Shown here in pieces: positions 43,337 through 51,212 of a stretch of DNA of 64,000 bases. Each line of letters opens with the position of its first letter. Position 1 is the first letter of the stretch. A model generated the notes under the pieces. The model was not told the DNA's origin, made no database searches, and saw only the letters and a list, made by a program, of their open reading frames with translations. Origin of the DNA: PALSA-278 sp963760285 (GTDB lineage Bacteria; Acidobacteriota; Terriglobia; Acidiferrales; UBA7541); the NCBI GenBank assembly GCA_963760285.1, contig CAVXCI010000001.1, positions 310,001 through 374,000 on the forward strand, given 5' to 3'. A program made the translations under genes and the position numbers.

Positions 43337-44664
43337 TTTGGCTCGCCGCGCGGCATATTTAGAATCTTTGTGACTTCGGCAGGCGCGCGCAATGGCCCTG
43401 GCCCCAGCTGCTGGCTGACGGCCAGAAGCAGCTCTTCCAGAAGGAAGGGTTTTGCCAGATAGGGCAGGCGATGCTTTTCCAGAAAGTCCATGGAACGGCG
43501 GGCCATGGTGTCGCCGGTGATAAAGAGGATGCGGCGGCGCATGGGACTATCTGTCAGCTCCAACGCCTCGAAGAAGGCCACGCCATCCACACCGGGCATG
43601 CGAAGGTCACAGATGGTGAGGTCATAGGGCTGCGACGCCAGCCGCGAAAGCCCCGCTCTTCCATCCAGCACGATGTCTACCGCGTAGTCGTTTTCACGAA
43701 GGGTGTCGGCAATCAATTGGGCTACCACCGGTTCATCCTCCACAACCAGAATCCGCTGGCCCAGGACGGCGCGCGGCAGATTCGCGCCATGGTCAACGGC
43801 CACATCCTCTTCCGCCGCGGCATGCACCAGCGGCAATTCGACAACGAACTGGGAACCGCCCTTGGCGCGGTTCTCCGCGAAAACGTCGCCTCCATGCTCA
43901 TGGACGATTCCATAAATGATGGAAAGTCCCAGTCCCGTGCCCACGCCCGGCGATTTGGTGGTGAAGAAAGGCTCGAATATGCGCGAGGCAATCTCCGGGG
44001 GAATGCCCGGACCATCGTCCGCCACTTCCAGCCGGATACGATCACCGCAGCGATTCCGCGTGCGAATCCAAATGTGCCCTTCTCCGCGGCCGGACAGAAT
44101 GGCCTGCTCGGCATTTACCAGCAGATTGAGAACCACTTGTTGGAGCTGGTAAGGATCGGCCAGCGTCGGCGGCAATCCTGGATCGAGATCGCGTTCGACG
44201 ATGATGTTCTCCACATTCAATTCATAACTTTGCAGGGCCAGCGTGCGTTCGATGATCTCGTTCAGCTGGACGGTGGTGCGCTCCGGCTTGGCTTCGCGGG
44301 CAAAGAAAAGCAGATTCTTCACGATGCGCCGCGCGCGCCCGGCTTCCTGAAAAATCTTGCGCGCCTCGCTCAATTGCGCGGGACGCAAGCCCTGGCCCAG
44401 CAGGAGCTGGGCATATCCCATGATGGAAGTGAGCGGGTTGTTCAACTCATGGGCGATGCCGGAGACCAGTTGGCCCAATGCCGCCATTTTTTCGGTCTGC
44501 AACAGCCTGGGTTGCAACAACTGCGAATCAGAGATGCGTTGAATCTCCGGTTCGTCGCGAACGTCCCCGGAAGATTCCGGCCGTTCGCGCCTGGATGTTA
44601 CGGCAATCGGGCCAGACCGGCGTGAATCTGCCTTGGCAGCCGGGTGCCCGTCCCTTTGGCGCAT
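43333..44664 (-). CDS. hybrid histidine kinase (HisKA-HATPase-receiver)
   Basis: 443 residues, soluble. A short N-terminus is followed by an H box ('GQLVSGIAHELNNPLTSIMGYAQLLL'), ATPase motifs N 'LLNLLVNAEQAILSG', G1 'VADDGPGIPPEIA', F 'FEPFFTTKSPGVGTGLGLSIIYGIVHEHGG', then a C-terminal receiver ('ILVVEDEPVVAQLIADTL', phosphoacceptor Asp in 'DLTICDLRMPGVDG', Lys in 'PYLAKPFLLEELL'). The frame is open further upstream, but that part covers a small membrane-protein gene in another frame. The ATG at 44664 after GGAGAAA is chosen. No sensor domain is visible; the tiny membrane protein upstream may supply input. Confidence 0.9.
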   Translation of the reverse strand: MRQRDGHPAAKADSRRSGPIAVTSRRERPESSGDVRDEPEIQRISDSQLLQPRLLQTEKMAALGQLVSGIAHELNNPLTSIMGYAQLLLGQGLRPAQLSEARKIFQEAGRARRIVKNLLFFAREAKPERTTVQLNEIIERTLALQSYELNVENIIVERDLDPGLPPTLADPYQLQQVVLNLLVNAEQAILSGRGEGHIWIRTRNRCGDRIRLEVADDGPGIPPEIASRIFEPFFTTKSPGVGTGLGLSIIYGIVHEHGGDVFAENRAKGGSQFVVELPLVHAAAEEDVAVDHGANLPRAVLGQRILVVEDEPVVAQLIADTLRENDYAVDIVLDGRAGLSRLASQPYDLTICDLRMPGVDGVAFFEALELTDSPMRRRILFITGDTMARRSMDFLEKHRLPYLAKPFLLEELLLAVSQQLGPGPLRAPAEVTKILNMPRGEPK

Positions 44665-44681
44665 TTTCTCCACGTATGCAC

Positions 44682-44798
44682 CTACCAGGGAGTCTTGAGA
44701 ATCAGCAAACTCAGCGCTACCACACCCCCTACAAAGACCAGCCATTGCAAGGCTGCACCCGCAATACGCCGGTGACGGCCATCCAGGACATAGTTCAT
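44682..44798 (-). CDS. 38-residue single-pass membrane protein
   Basis: ATG at 44798, TAG at 44682-44684. The sequence has a basic N-terminus ('NYVLDGRHRRIAGA'), one hydrophobic helix ('LQWLVFVGGVVALSLLILK') and ends 'TPW'. GGGGGGA lies about 8 bases before the ATG, a strong ribosome site. It ends 17 bp before the hybrid kinase start, so it is probably the first gene of that operon. By analogy with small membrane regulators of sensor kinases it could anchor or tune the soluble kinase; this is inference. It overlaps an open frame continuous with the kinase, so annotation software may miss it. Confidence 0.6.
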   Translation of the reverse strand: MNYVLDGRHRRIAGAALQWLVFVGGVVALSLLILKTPW

Positions 44799-45157
44799 GC
44801 GCGATTCCCCCCGCTCGCGCTTGCACATAACTTGCCATCGGCGATTACGAGTAAGCCGCTATGTACCAATCGCTTGAGACCGGAGAACTGCTTCGAAGTG
44901 AACTGAAGTTCCCAGTCTGATACAGCGGGAGGGAATGCGTTCCAATTAGGGCTGTTTCAAAATGAATCGCACGCGCCGCGAATTCTTGCTGGTGGGTCAG
45001 TTTGGAAGGCAAGTACTGCGGAGAAGATGGTTTCGGGACAGGCCGTCACTCGAAGACAGCCTCCAAGATTTCCAGTCAAACTACATCTTCGGTTATTCTT
45101 GATTAGCAGGCTGCGTAACCCGTTATTTCAGCCATAACTGTACAAGCGCAAGAGCAA
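44799..45157. other. 359-bp region without a firm gene
   Basis: Between the kinase operon and the end of the arsenic operon. It holds only a 46-codon frame (44962-45102) that begins with a twin-arginine-like 'NRTRREFLLVG' and then loses any pattern, and it presumably includes the promoter of the kinase operon. No hairpin terminator, tRNA or repeat was seen. Confidence 0.5.
44962..45102 (+). pseudogene. possible remnant of a twin-arginine-exported protein
   Basis: A 46-residue frame starts 'MNRTRREFLLVG', close to the Tat consensus (S/T)-R-R-x-F-L, but the usual hydrophobic stretch is missing; arginine-rich sequence follows and it stops at 45102. It may be a chance frame or the broken start of an exported enzyme gene. 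There is no ribosome site. Confidence 0.25.
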
Positions 45158-45871
45158 TCAGGTGTTCCGCGCAGAGTTATGATCGAGAAGCACTTCCTTG
45201 GCTCGCACTTGCAAGTTAGGAACGAGCCAGCGAAATAGCAGTGTCGCCGCAATTCCACCGAGAAATTGAGCCGCGATGAACCAGGGAACATCCGTAGGCC
45301 GGATGCCCGCGAAGGTGTTGCTGAGACATCGCGCAATCGTGACTGCGGGATTCGCAAACGACGTAGATGCAGTGAACCAGTAGGCCGCCGTTATGTACGC
45401 GCCGACAGCGAATGGAACAGAGTTGGATCGAAGCCGGGAGCAACCCCAAATGACGGAAACGAGGCCGAACGTGGCTATAAATTCGCTGAATATTTGGGGA
45501 GGGCCGCCGCGAGCCTGGTGCGATAGGGAAACAAGCGGCAGCCCGAACATGCCGTGGGCTGCGATGGTCCCTGTGATTCCGCCGAGCACCTGAGCGATAA
45601 CATAGTGAGGAGTCTGACCCCAGGGTAATCCCCGCTCGAAGGCGTCCATGAGGGAGACGACGGGATTGAAATGCGCACCAGAAACTCCGCCAAAGGCGAA
45701 GATGAGAGCCACGAGCGCAGCCCCGGTCGCAATCGTGTTCGCGAGTAGCGCTAGGGCGACGTTGCCACTGGCCAAGCGGTCTCCCATTATGCCTGAACCA
45801 ATGACAGACGCCACCAGGAAGGCCGTCCCGATGAATTCCGCAACGACCTTGCGCGCGAGTGATATTTTCAT
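45158..45871 (-). CDS. aqpS: aquaglyceroporin of the arsenic operon (AqpS-like)
   Basis: 237 residues with six membrane helices and two pore loops. The first NPA box is 'FNPVV' (Asn69) and the second is 'FANPAVTIAR' (Asn174), a NPV/NPA pair as in AqpS-type channels. In Sinorhizobium AqpS lets arsenite made by ArsC leave the cell down its gradient. The ATG overlaps the arsC stop by 4 bp. There is no ArsB or Acr3 pump in the operon, so this channel is the probable arsenite exit. Confidence 0.9.
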   Translation of the reverse strand: MKISLARKVVAEFIGTAFLVASVIGSGIMGDRLASGNVALALLANTIATGAALVALIFAFGGVSGAHFNPVVSLMDAFERGLPWGQTPHYVIAQVLGGITGTIAAHGMFGLPLVSLSHQARGGPPQIFSEFIATFGLVSVIWGCSRLRSNSVPFAVGAYITAAYWFTASTSFANPAVTIARCLSNTFAGIRPTDVPWFIAAQFLGGIAATLLFRWLVPNLQVRAKEVLLDHNSARNT

Positions 45872-46359
45872 TCGTGGCCAATGCGGTCGATTTCTTGCTT
45901 GATGGCAAGTTTGTCAAGGCCGGACAAGGGTAAGCATAAGAAGAGGCCGATTCTGCGATCGAGAGTGATGAAGGCATCACGGAATGCCTTTTCCATTTCT
46001 TCGGGCGTGCCCACCACTGCGGCAGGGTCCGGCACGCCCCAATGGGCGGTCATCGGCTGACCGGGCCAAACAGGACATGCTTCCCTGGCGGCGTTATCGC
46101 AGACGGTGAACACAAAATGGAGTTCCGGCGCGCCAGGCCTGGCGAACTCATCCCAATTCTTGCTGCGCGCGCCGTTCATGGACAAGCCGGCGAGTTCGAG
46201 CTGCCGAAGCGCCCGGGGGTGAACCCGCCCCGTGGCATGACTTCCCGCGCTGTATGCGGTGAAGTTTGGCCGGCCTTTGCGGTTCATGATGGCCTCAGCC
46301 ATGATGGAGCGCGCCGAGTTGCCCGTGCATAGGAACAAAACGTTGTAGCGCCCTGGCAC
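45868..46359 (-). CDS. arsC: arsenate reductase, low-molecular-weight phosphatase type
   Basis: 163 residues from GTG, with GAGG 8 bases upstream. The catalytic loop is C-x5-R at Cys11-Arg17 ('LCTGNSARS'), and a later Cys in 'VFTVCDNAAREACPVWPG' supplies resolving cysteines as in thioredoxin-linked ArsC. It reduces arsenate to arsenite. About 25 residues longer than the typical 135-140, with a C-terminal helical extension ('DAFITLDRRIGLFLCLPL'). It lies 20 bp after arsM and overlaps aqpS. Confidence 0.93.
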   Translation of the reverse strand: MPGRYNVLFLCTGNSARSIMAEAIMNRKGRPNFTAYSAGSHATGRVHPRALRQLELAGLSMNGARSKNWDEFARPGAPELHFVFTVCDNAAREACPVWPGQPMTAHWGVPDPAAVVGTPEEMEKAFRDAFITLDRRIGLFLCLPLSGLDKLAIKQEIDRIGHE

Positions 46360-46379
46360 GTTGGAAGCCTCGATTCGCG

Positions 46380-47240
46380 TCAGTTGCAGCAGGCTGGTCC
46401 GCGGCAGGGTCGGTCTTTTGAAGCGGGCGGTTTGACAGCGCGGATGAATGCGCTCATGAACCTGCCGTCCACCTGCGGAGCCAGGGCATCCACATCCACG
46501 CCTTCGCCCGCGAGAAATTCCCGGGCATCCTCCACGCGATAAATGCGGGTCGGTTCAATCTCAACCTGCTGAAATCCGGCGCCCACCAATTTATCGCGGT
46601 ACTCGTTTTCTTCGAGCGCTCCCGCGATGCAGCCCACCCACAACAGCACGCTCTTGCGGATCTCCGGCGGCATTTCGCCGCGGGTCACGACGTCGGATAC
46701 GGCCAACCGGCCTCCAGGCCTCAGGACGCGAAAAGCTTCCCGGAGCACGCGATCCTTGTCCGCCGAAAGATTGATTACGCAGTTTGAAATGATCACGTCC
46801 ACGGAGTTGGCGGGCAGAGGGATTTGCTCGATCTCCCCCTTCAGAAACTCGGCATTATTGACTCCGGCCTTCCGTTTATTCTCATTCGCCAGCGCAAGCA
46901 TTTCATCGGTCATGTCGAGGCCGTACGCTTTGCCGGCGGGCCCGACGCGTCCCGCCGACAATAGGACGTCTATACCCCCTCCAGAGCCGAGATCGAGGAC
47001 AATTTCCCCGGGAGTAAGCTTCGCCAGCACGGTCGGATTTCCACATCCGAGCGAGGCCAGCATGGCTTCCGCGGGAACTTCATTTGCCTGCGACGCGGCG
47101 TAAAGATTGGAGGTAATGGGGTCGCAACCTGAATCGCCGGCCGGCGTGGCTCCGCAGCAGGCGCTTCCGCCGCTATTCACCCGCAGCGCCGCATGGCCGT
47201 ATTTCTCCTTGACGACAGCTCTTATGTTTTCATCGTTCAT
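46380..47240 (-). CDS. arsM: arsenite S-adenosylmethionine methyltransferase
   Basis: 286 residues. The SAM fold shows 'VLDLGSGGGIDVLLSAGRVG', and the four ArsM-type Cys are present: the early pair at 28-29 ('SACCGA'), one in 'VIISNCVINLSADK' and one in 'LLWVGCIAGAL'. It ends with 'GPACCN', a common Cys tail. It methylates arsenite to mono-, di- or trimethylarsenicals, some volatile. It sits 10 bp after arsR in the operon. Confidence 0.95.
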   Translation of the reverse strand: MNDENIRAVVKEKYGHAALRVNSGGSACCGATPAGDSGCDPITSNLYAASQANEVPAEAMLASLGCGNPTVLAKLTPGEIVLDLGSGGGIDVLLSAGRVGPAGKAYGLDMTDEMLALANENKRKAGVNNAEFLKGEIEQIPLPANSVDVIISNCVINLSADKDRVLREAFRVLRPGGRLAVSDVVTRGEMPPEIRKSVLLWVGCIAGALEENEYRDKLVGAGFQQVEIEPTRIYRVEDAREFLAGEGVDVDALAPQVDGRFMSAFIRAVKPPASKDRPCRGPACCN

Positions 47241-47250
47241 GCCCGGCTCC

Positions 47251-47607
47251 TTATTTGCAGACCTGAATAATGCTTTTCGATGTTACGGCCTTGTTCCGAG
47301 TGCAGCATTCCGCGTACAGAAACTGCAGCAACGCACGCAGGGCCCCGGTGTTCGCGGTGTAGCGCAAGAACGTGCTTTCGCGGCGCACCAGAACAAGGAC
47401 CTCATTCTTGAGTTTGTCGAGATGGTGCGACAAGGTCGAGTTGGGAATGTCCAACTCCGCCTGAATTTCACCGACCACAAGTCCCTCGGGATGGGCCGAC
47501 AACAGCAATTGCATGATCCGGAGCCGCGGCTCTGTTCCCATCGCCGAAAACATGTCGGCATATTTGGTCACATGTTCCGTATTTTCCCGGGCCGAAGTCC
47601 GCGCCAT
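47251..47607 (-). CDS. arsR: ArsR-family metalloregulator
   Basis: 118 residues. Winged-helix repressor ('MFSAMGTEPRLRIMQLLLSAHPEGLVVGEIQAELDIPNSTLSHHLDKLKN'). The classical ELCVCDL metal motif is absent from the recognition helix; Cys near the C-terminus ('LYAECCTRNKA' and the last residues 'QVCK') could bind arsenite, as in type 2 ArsR proteins. The start at 47607 coincides with the predicted transcription start. It controls the arsM-arsC-aqpS genes behind it. Confidence 0.93.
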   Translation of the reverse strand: MARTSARENTEHVTKYADMFSAMGTEPRLRIMQLLLSAHPEGLVVGEIQAELDIPNSTLSHHLDKLKNEVLVLVRRESTFLRYTANTGALRALLQFLYAECCTRNKAVTSKSIIQVCK

Positions 47608-47642
47608 ATTTCGATGTTTGCAGAAATGTGGATATTTGTCAA
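47608..47642 (-). promoter_or_regulatory. ars operon promoter and operator
   Basis: TTGACA (47637-47642), exactly 17 bp, then AAACAT (47614-47619); transcription should begin about 7 bases on, at the A of the arsR ATG (47607). Between the boxes lies the inverted repeat ATTTC-N10-GAAAT (47608-47627), a good ArsR operator candidate. The message would be leaderless. Confidence 0.6.
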
Positions 47643-47870
47643 GCCATACGGATGCGCCGCGGATTGCCGCCGAAGAACCCGGTTTCACCGCCTGGCCGCC
47701 TGATCTCCCTGGCGGCATGGCCGTGCCCGTAGAAATGCGGTTTGCGCCAGCCACATTCGCGGCGAAGCATTCGCAACTCGCGGGCAAGACAAGATGGATC
47801 TTTCAGGTTGATCCGCTGCCCGGTCCGGGTGCAGGCGGGGCGGAGACGCGCACCCGGCGATGGCGGGGAG

Positions 47871-49268
47871 TTAGTTGGCGGCGACACGCGCCCCGTACTG
47901 CTTCAGTTTGCGGTAAAGCGTGGTTTTTCCAATTCCCAGAAGCCGCGCCGCGGCCAGTTTGTCGCCTCCGGCCTCATTCAGGGCGCGGAAAATTGCGCGG
48001 CGTTCCATTTCATCCAGAGGGACCAGGTCATCAAAACGAGGCATGCGGTCTGCGCCGCCATATTGAAGGTTGGAGGGCAGATCTCCCATGTGAACGATGG
48101 GCCCGGAGCCCAGCGCGACGGCGCGCTCAATGCAGTTTTCAAGCTCGCGGACATTGCCCGGCCAATCATAGGCGATGAGGCGCGCCATGGCGTCTTCGGA
48201 GACGGTGCGGTCCGGCCCCTGCGCGTCGCCATATTTCTGCAGGAAGGTGGTCACCAACAACGGGATATCCGCTTTCCGTTCGCGCAGAGGCGGCAGCTTG
48301 ATCTGGACAACGTTCAGCCGGAAAAACAGATCCTGGCGGAATGTCCCGGCGCGCACGGCGCCGTCCAAATCCCGGTTGGTGGCGGCCATCACGCGAATGG
48401 AAATCGGAATGCGCTCCGTGGAACCCACTGGCTTTACTTCCTTTTCCTGGAGGACGCGCAACAATTTGGCCTGCAAGTCCACGGGCATATCGCCGATTTC
48501 ATCGAGGAACAGAGTGCCGCCATTGGCGGATTCCAGAAGGCCCTGTTTGCTGTGCAGCGCGCCGGTGAAAGCTCCCTTCACGTAACCAAACAGTTCCGAT
48601 TCAATCAAGGTGGAGACAATCGAGGAGCAATCCACCGGGCAGAAGGGTTTGTTCTGCCGCAGGCCGGAAAAATGAATGGAGCGCGCCACCAGTTCCTTAC
48701 CCGTGCCGCTCTCGCCGAGAATCAGGACGGGATAGTTGTGCTGGCTGACTCTGGCGATCAGCTTGTACACCCGCTCCATCTTGGGAGAGACGCCCACCAG
48801 GCCGCCATATCCGGGACGCGTCCGCAGTTGCTCGCGCAGGACGCTGTTATCCAGGGCCAGTTGCTGGGTCCGGACCATGGTCTCCACTTTGGTGCGCAAT
48901 TCGTCCACGTGGAATGGCTTGGTGAGATAGTCCGCCGCGCCGAGTTGCACGGCTTCGACGGCGCTGGTGATGGTTCCATACTGCGTGAGGACCATCACCG
49001 TGATTTCAGGATAATTTTCGCGGACGTGCTTGAGCAGCTCGATGCCGCCGAGTTCCGGCACGCGAAGATCGGTAATGACAATATCCACGGGATGCTGGTC
49101 CAGGATTTCGATGGCCTGTTCCGTGGTGGAGGCGGCGCGCACGCGCAGTCCGGCTTCGGCCACCACATCGCTACATAGGTTGCGGGGAGCTTCTTCGTCA
49201 TCCACGACGAGAACGCAGAAACTAGATGTCCGCTCCGCGGTTAAAGGGCTTTGAAGGTCTGCTTTCAT
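47871..49268 (-). CDS. NtrC-family sigma-54-dependent response regulator
   Basis: 465 residues: receiver ('VLVVDDEEAPRNL', Asp in 'DIVITDLRVPELGG', Lys in 'DYLTKPFHVDEL'), AAA+ domain (Walker A 'GESGTGKELVAR', sigma-54 contact loop 'VKGAFTGALHS', Walker B 'GGTLFLDEIGD', arginine finger region 'PPLRERKADIPLL'), and a Fis-type DNA-binding helix ('KLAAARLLGIGKTTLYRKLKQYG'). It activates sigma-54 promoters when phosphorylated. The ATG at 49268 follows GGAG. No kinase gene is adjacent. Confidence 0.94.
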   Translation of the reverse strand: MKADLQSPLTAERTSSFCVLVVDDEEAPRNLCSDVVAEAGLRVRAASTTEQAIEILDQHPVDIVITDLRVPELGGIELLKHVRENYPEITVMVLTQYGTITSAVEAVQLGAADYLTKPFHVDELRTKVETMVRTQQLALDNSVLREQLRTRPGYGGLVGVSPKMERVYKLIARVSQHNYPVLILGESGTGKELVARSIHFSGLRQNKPFCPVDCSSIVSTLIESELFGYVKGAFTGALHSKQGLLESANGGTLFLDEIGDMPVDLQAKLLRVLQEKEVKPVGSTERIPISIRVMAATNRDLDGAVRAGTFRQDLFFRLNVVQIKLPPLRERKADIPLLVTTFLQKYGDAQGPDRTVSEDAMARLIAYDWPGNVRELENCIERAVALGSGPIVHMGDLPSNLQYGGADRMPRFDDLVPLDEMERRAIFRALNEAGGDKLAAARLLGIGKTTLYRKLKQYGARVAAN

Positions 49269-49606
49269 GCTGGTGTCTCCACTGTCGAAAAATAGCGAAT
49301 GTATTCGCATCAGGAAGGGGAGAAACCAGATCATTGAGCCAAAAGAGAGGGTGAGTTCCTAAGAAGGAATTATTGAAGGCACAAATTCCCGAACTGAAAT
49401 TGTTAATCATAGCGGGAAAGTTCCACCGTGGGAAATCATAACCTCAGAGTATGCGGAAATGCAACAACCCATTACCTTGCGGACGCCGAGGAGACCAATG
49501 GAGCCCTGAGGATGTTATTGCGGAAGATACAACTCGTGGCGACTTAATGGCTGGAAGCACACGCGCTGACCGAACGTTTGTACCGCAACAAAACAATGCC
49601 TGCCGT
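49269..49606. other. 338-bp region with no gene seen
   Basis: Lies between the start of the sigma-54 activator and the end of the lipoprotein gene, lower in GC than the surroundings. It must contain the activator's promoter. No RNA gene, clear hairpin terminator or -24/-12 element was recognised. Confidence 0.5.
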
Positions 49607-50389
49607 TTATTGTGACGCAGCCGTTGAAGCGGCGGCATTCCCCTGCGACGGCTGAGACGGCGGGAGCGTCACCGTAACGGGCTGGGTCAGCGTGAAGGTC
49701 AATCTCGTTTCGGCGCCGATGGTGATTTCAGATTTGCCGGTCATCGCCGCGCCGGCAGTTCCACCACCTCCGCCGGCCAGCGCACCAATGGCCGCGCCCT
49801 TGCCGTGGCCGAGCAGGCCGCCGATCAGCGCGCCGCCGGCCGCGGAGCCCCCGATGATGGCGATATTGCGGTTTTTGTGCGACTTCCCTTTCATGGAAAT
49901 CGGCGTGGCGCCGATCTGGTAGGAGGACCCATAGGCGCGAACGGATTTCAGCGTCACTCCCAGTTCCGCGGGTGTGGACAAGCGGCCCGAGGAAACGGCA
50001 TTGGTTACCGCGCCAACCATCTTCGCTCCGCGCGGCAGCGCGGTCTTGCCGCCGATGACGACCGAATGAGCCAGCGTGGCATTGAACCTGTCACCGACGG
50101 TGCTGGCGGCGCTGGAAACCGACTGGTCCATCACCACGGTAAGCCTTGTGCCCGCGGGAATGGTCACGGTAACCGGCTGAGGAACGGGAGGCGTCTGCTG
50201 CGCGGACTGCGCGCCCGAAGCGCCAGCGGCACCCGCTGCGCCGCTCGTTGTGCCGGAAGCGTTGCTTCCCGACTGACCGGAGGATTGCTGATTCTGTGAG
50301 GACGACGGACTCTTGCTGCAAGCAGACATGGTCAGCGCAGCAACCAGAAAGCCAGCGAAAAAGAGCCAGCGATTCAATGAGCGTTTCAT
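49607..50389 (-). CDS. lipoprotein with TrbI-like beta domain and glycine zipper
   Basis: 260 residues. Lipobox 'LTMSAC' after a short signal, a Ser/Gly/Ala linker, then 'IPAGTRLTVVMDQSVSSAASTVGDRFNATLAHSVVIGGKTALPRGAKMVG', a beta domain resembling TrbI/VirB10 proteins, a glycine-rich zipper ('GGALIGGLLGHGKGAAIGALAGG') and a final strand ('AETRLTFTLTQPVTV'). GGAGGGA fixes the ATG. A paralogue lies at 62577-63506. It is probably outer-membrane anchored; the function is unknown. Confidence 0.85.
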   Translation of the reverse strand: MKRSLNRWLFFAGFLVAALTMSACSKSPSSSQNQQSSGQSGSNASGTTSGAAGAAGASGAQSAQQTPPVPQPVTVTIPAGTRLTVVMDQSVSSAASTVGDRFNATLAHSVVIGGKTALPRGAKMVGAVTNAVSSGRLSTPAELGVTLKSVRAYGSSYQIGATPISMKGKSHKNRNIAIIGGSAAGGALIGGLLGHGKGAAIGALAGGGGGTAGAAMTGKSEITIGAETRLTFTLTQPVTVTLPPSQPSQGNAAASTAASQ

Positions 50390-50834
50390 GCGTCCCTCCA
50401 TATTCGTTCCAAAAAAAGGAGCCGGGCCGGATTGCGGGGACATCATACTCGAAAAAATTCCGCCAGGCCACAATTCGGATTGTGTGACGGCGGATTTAGG
50501 GGGTTGAAATGCGGCAAAAATGAGAAGTCAAAAAGTGTCCCTATTAGAAAAGTGTATGTCATAGATTATGCGAGAGTTGCGGTTTTACGACTGTCACATG
50601 CGTCCCTATTAGAAATCGCCGTTTGGCGCTTATTTCCGTCGTCCGGGCATAGTTCTGATCTGTTGTCAGAATTCCGCGGAAAAAATCAACAGCAGCTTCT
50701 GTAACACTGAATGCGCGCGGCGATGGCGCGGCGCAGCGACTGTAGCGGCGGGAGGCACTGAATAAACCGCTGGGGCGAGAGAATGTTCAATCGTACAATT
50801 TGGAAGGACGAAATTGATTTCGAGAGGAGAAAAC
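50390..50834. other. 445-bp intergenic region with repeat copy 2
   Basis: Divergent spacer between the lipoprotein and the small gene at 50835. The middle third is the second copy of the dispersed repeat. TACAAT at about 50795, near the right end, may be the -10 box for the small gene. Nothing else was recognised. Confidence 0.5.
50523..50704 (+). repeat. dispersed repeat copy 2
   Basis: Matches 22196-22380 with 19 base changes over the best-conserved 138 bp and no indel. It contains the 14-mer GTCCCTATTAGAAA at 50537 and 50602. The shared frame ('KSVPIRKVYVIDY...RVAVLRLS') ends at TAA 50702-50704, at the same codon as copy 1. Unlike copy 1 it has no ATG at the boundary; the frame runs back to 50432. 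Confidence 0.6.
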
Positions 50835-51056
50835 GTGGGCGACCAAGCAAAAAAACAGAAGCAGCTGGTGTACCGATTCAATGGAGACCCGTCGAGCGAT
50901 GAAGCTGTTCCGGATCTGGACGGCGACGTGGCCGTCCCCGCGAAGGGGGCTATGGTCAATGTGAAGGGAAAATCGTGGAAGGTGGCGGAGGTGAAGGAGT
51001 CCCCGGACATGCACGGCGAGCTTCGCCTTTACCTGGTCTTGCTGACGGATAATTAA
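50835..51056 (+). CDS. small conserved-looking protein, unknown
   Basis: 73 residues from GTG 50835, preceded by GAGAGGAGA at ideal distance; an in-frame ATG 21 bases upstream lacks one. The sequence is charged ('DQAKKQKQLVYRFNGDPSSDEAVPDLDGDVAVPAKGAMVNVKGKSWKV'), with several predicted beta strands and no membrane helix. A terminator follows 9 bp after the stop. No family is recognised. Confidence 0.75.
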   Translation: MGDQAKKQKQLVYRFNGDPSSDEAVPDLDGDVAVPAKGAMVNVKGKSWKVAEVKESPDMHGELRLYLVLLTDN

Positions 51057-51065
51057 CCGGGTACC

Positions 51066-51091
51066 GCGCGATGGCCGCGCTTTTGTATTTT
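51066..51091 (+). terminator. intrinsic terminator after the 73-residue gene
   Basis: GCGCG-ATGGC-CGCGC hairpin (51066-51080) followed by TTTTGTATTTT. Confidence 0.7.
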
Positions 51092-51212
51092 CATATTTCG
51101 TCCGACGCCGCTGATGCACTAGAGAATCTAATGGCTTACATTTTTCTTTAGGCGATGGGCCTGCGCGCCGGTCTTTCCGACTGCGGCGCGCAGACACCAT
51201 CTCCATTGCCCG

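Noticed and set aside
44664..44838. Extended N-terminus of the hybrid kinase
   Set aside because: These residues are Cys/Gly-rich and unlike a kinase; the same DNA encodes a convincing small membrane protein in another frame.
47742..49178. A 478-codon plus-strand frame opposite the sigma-54 activator
   Set aside because: Its composition is that of reversed AAA+ sequence, and the minus-strand protein is complete.
49269..49606. Sigma-54 promoter near the NtrC-type activator
   Set aside because: No TGGCAC-N5-TTGC match was found on either strand in the spacer.
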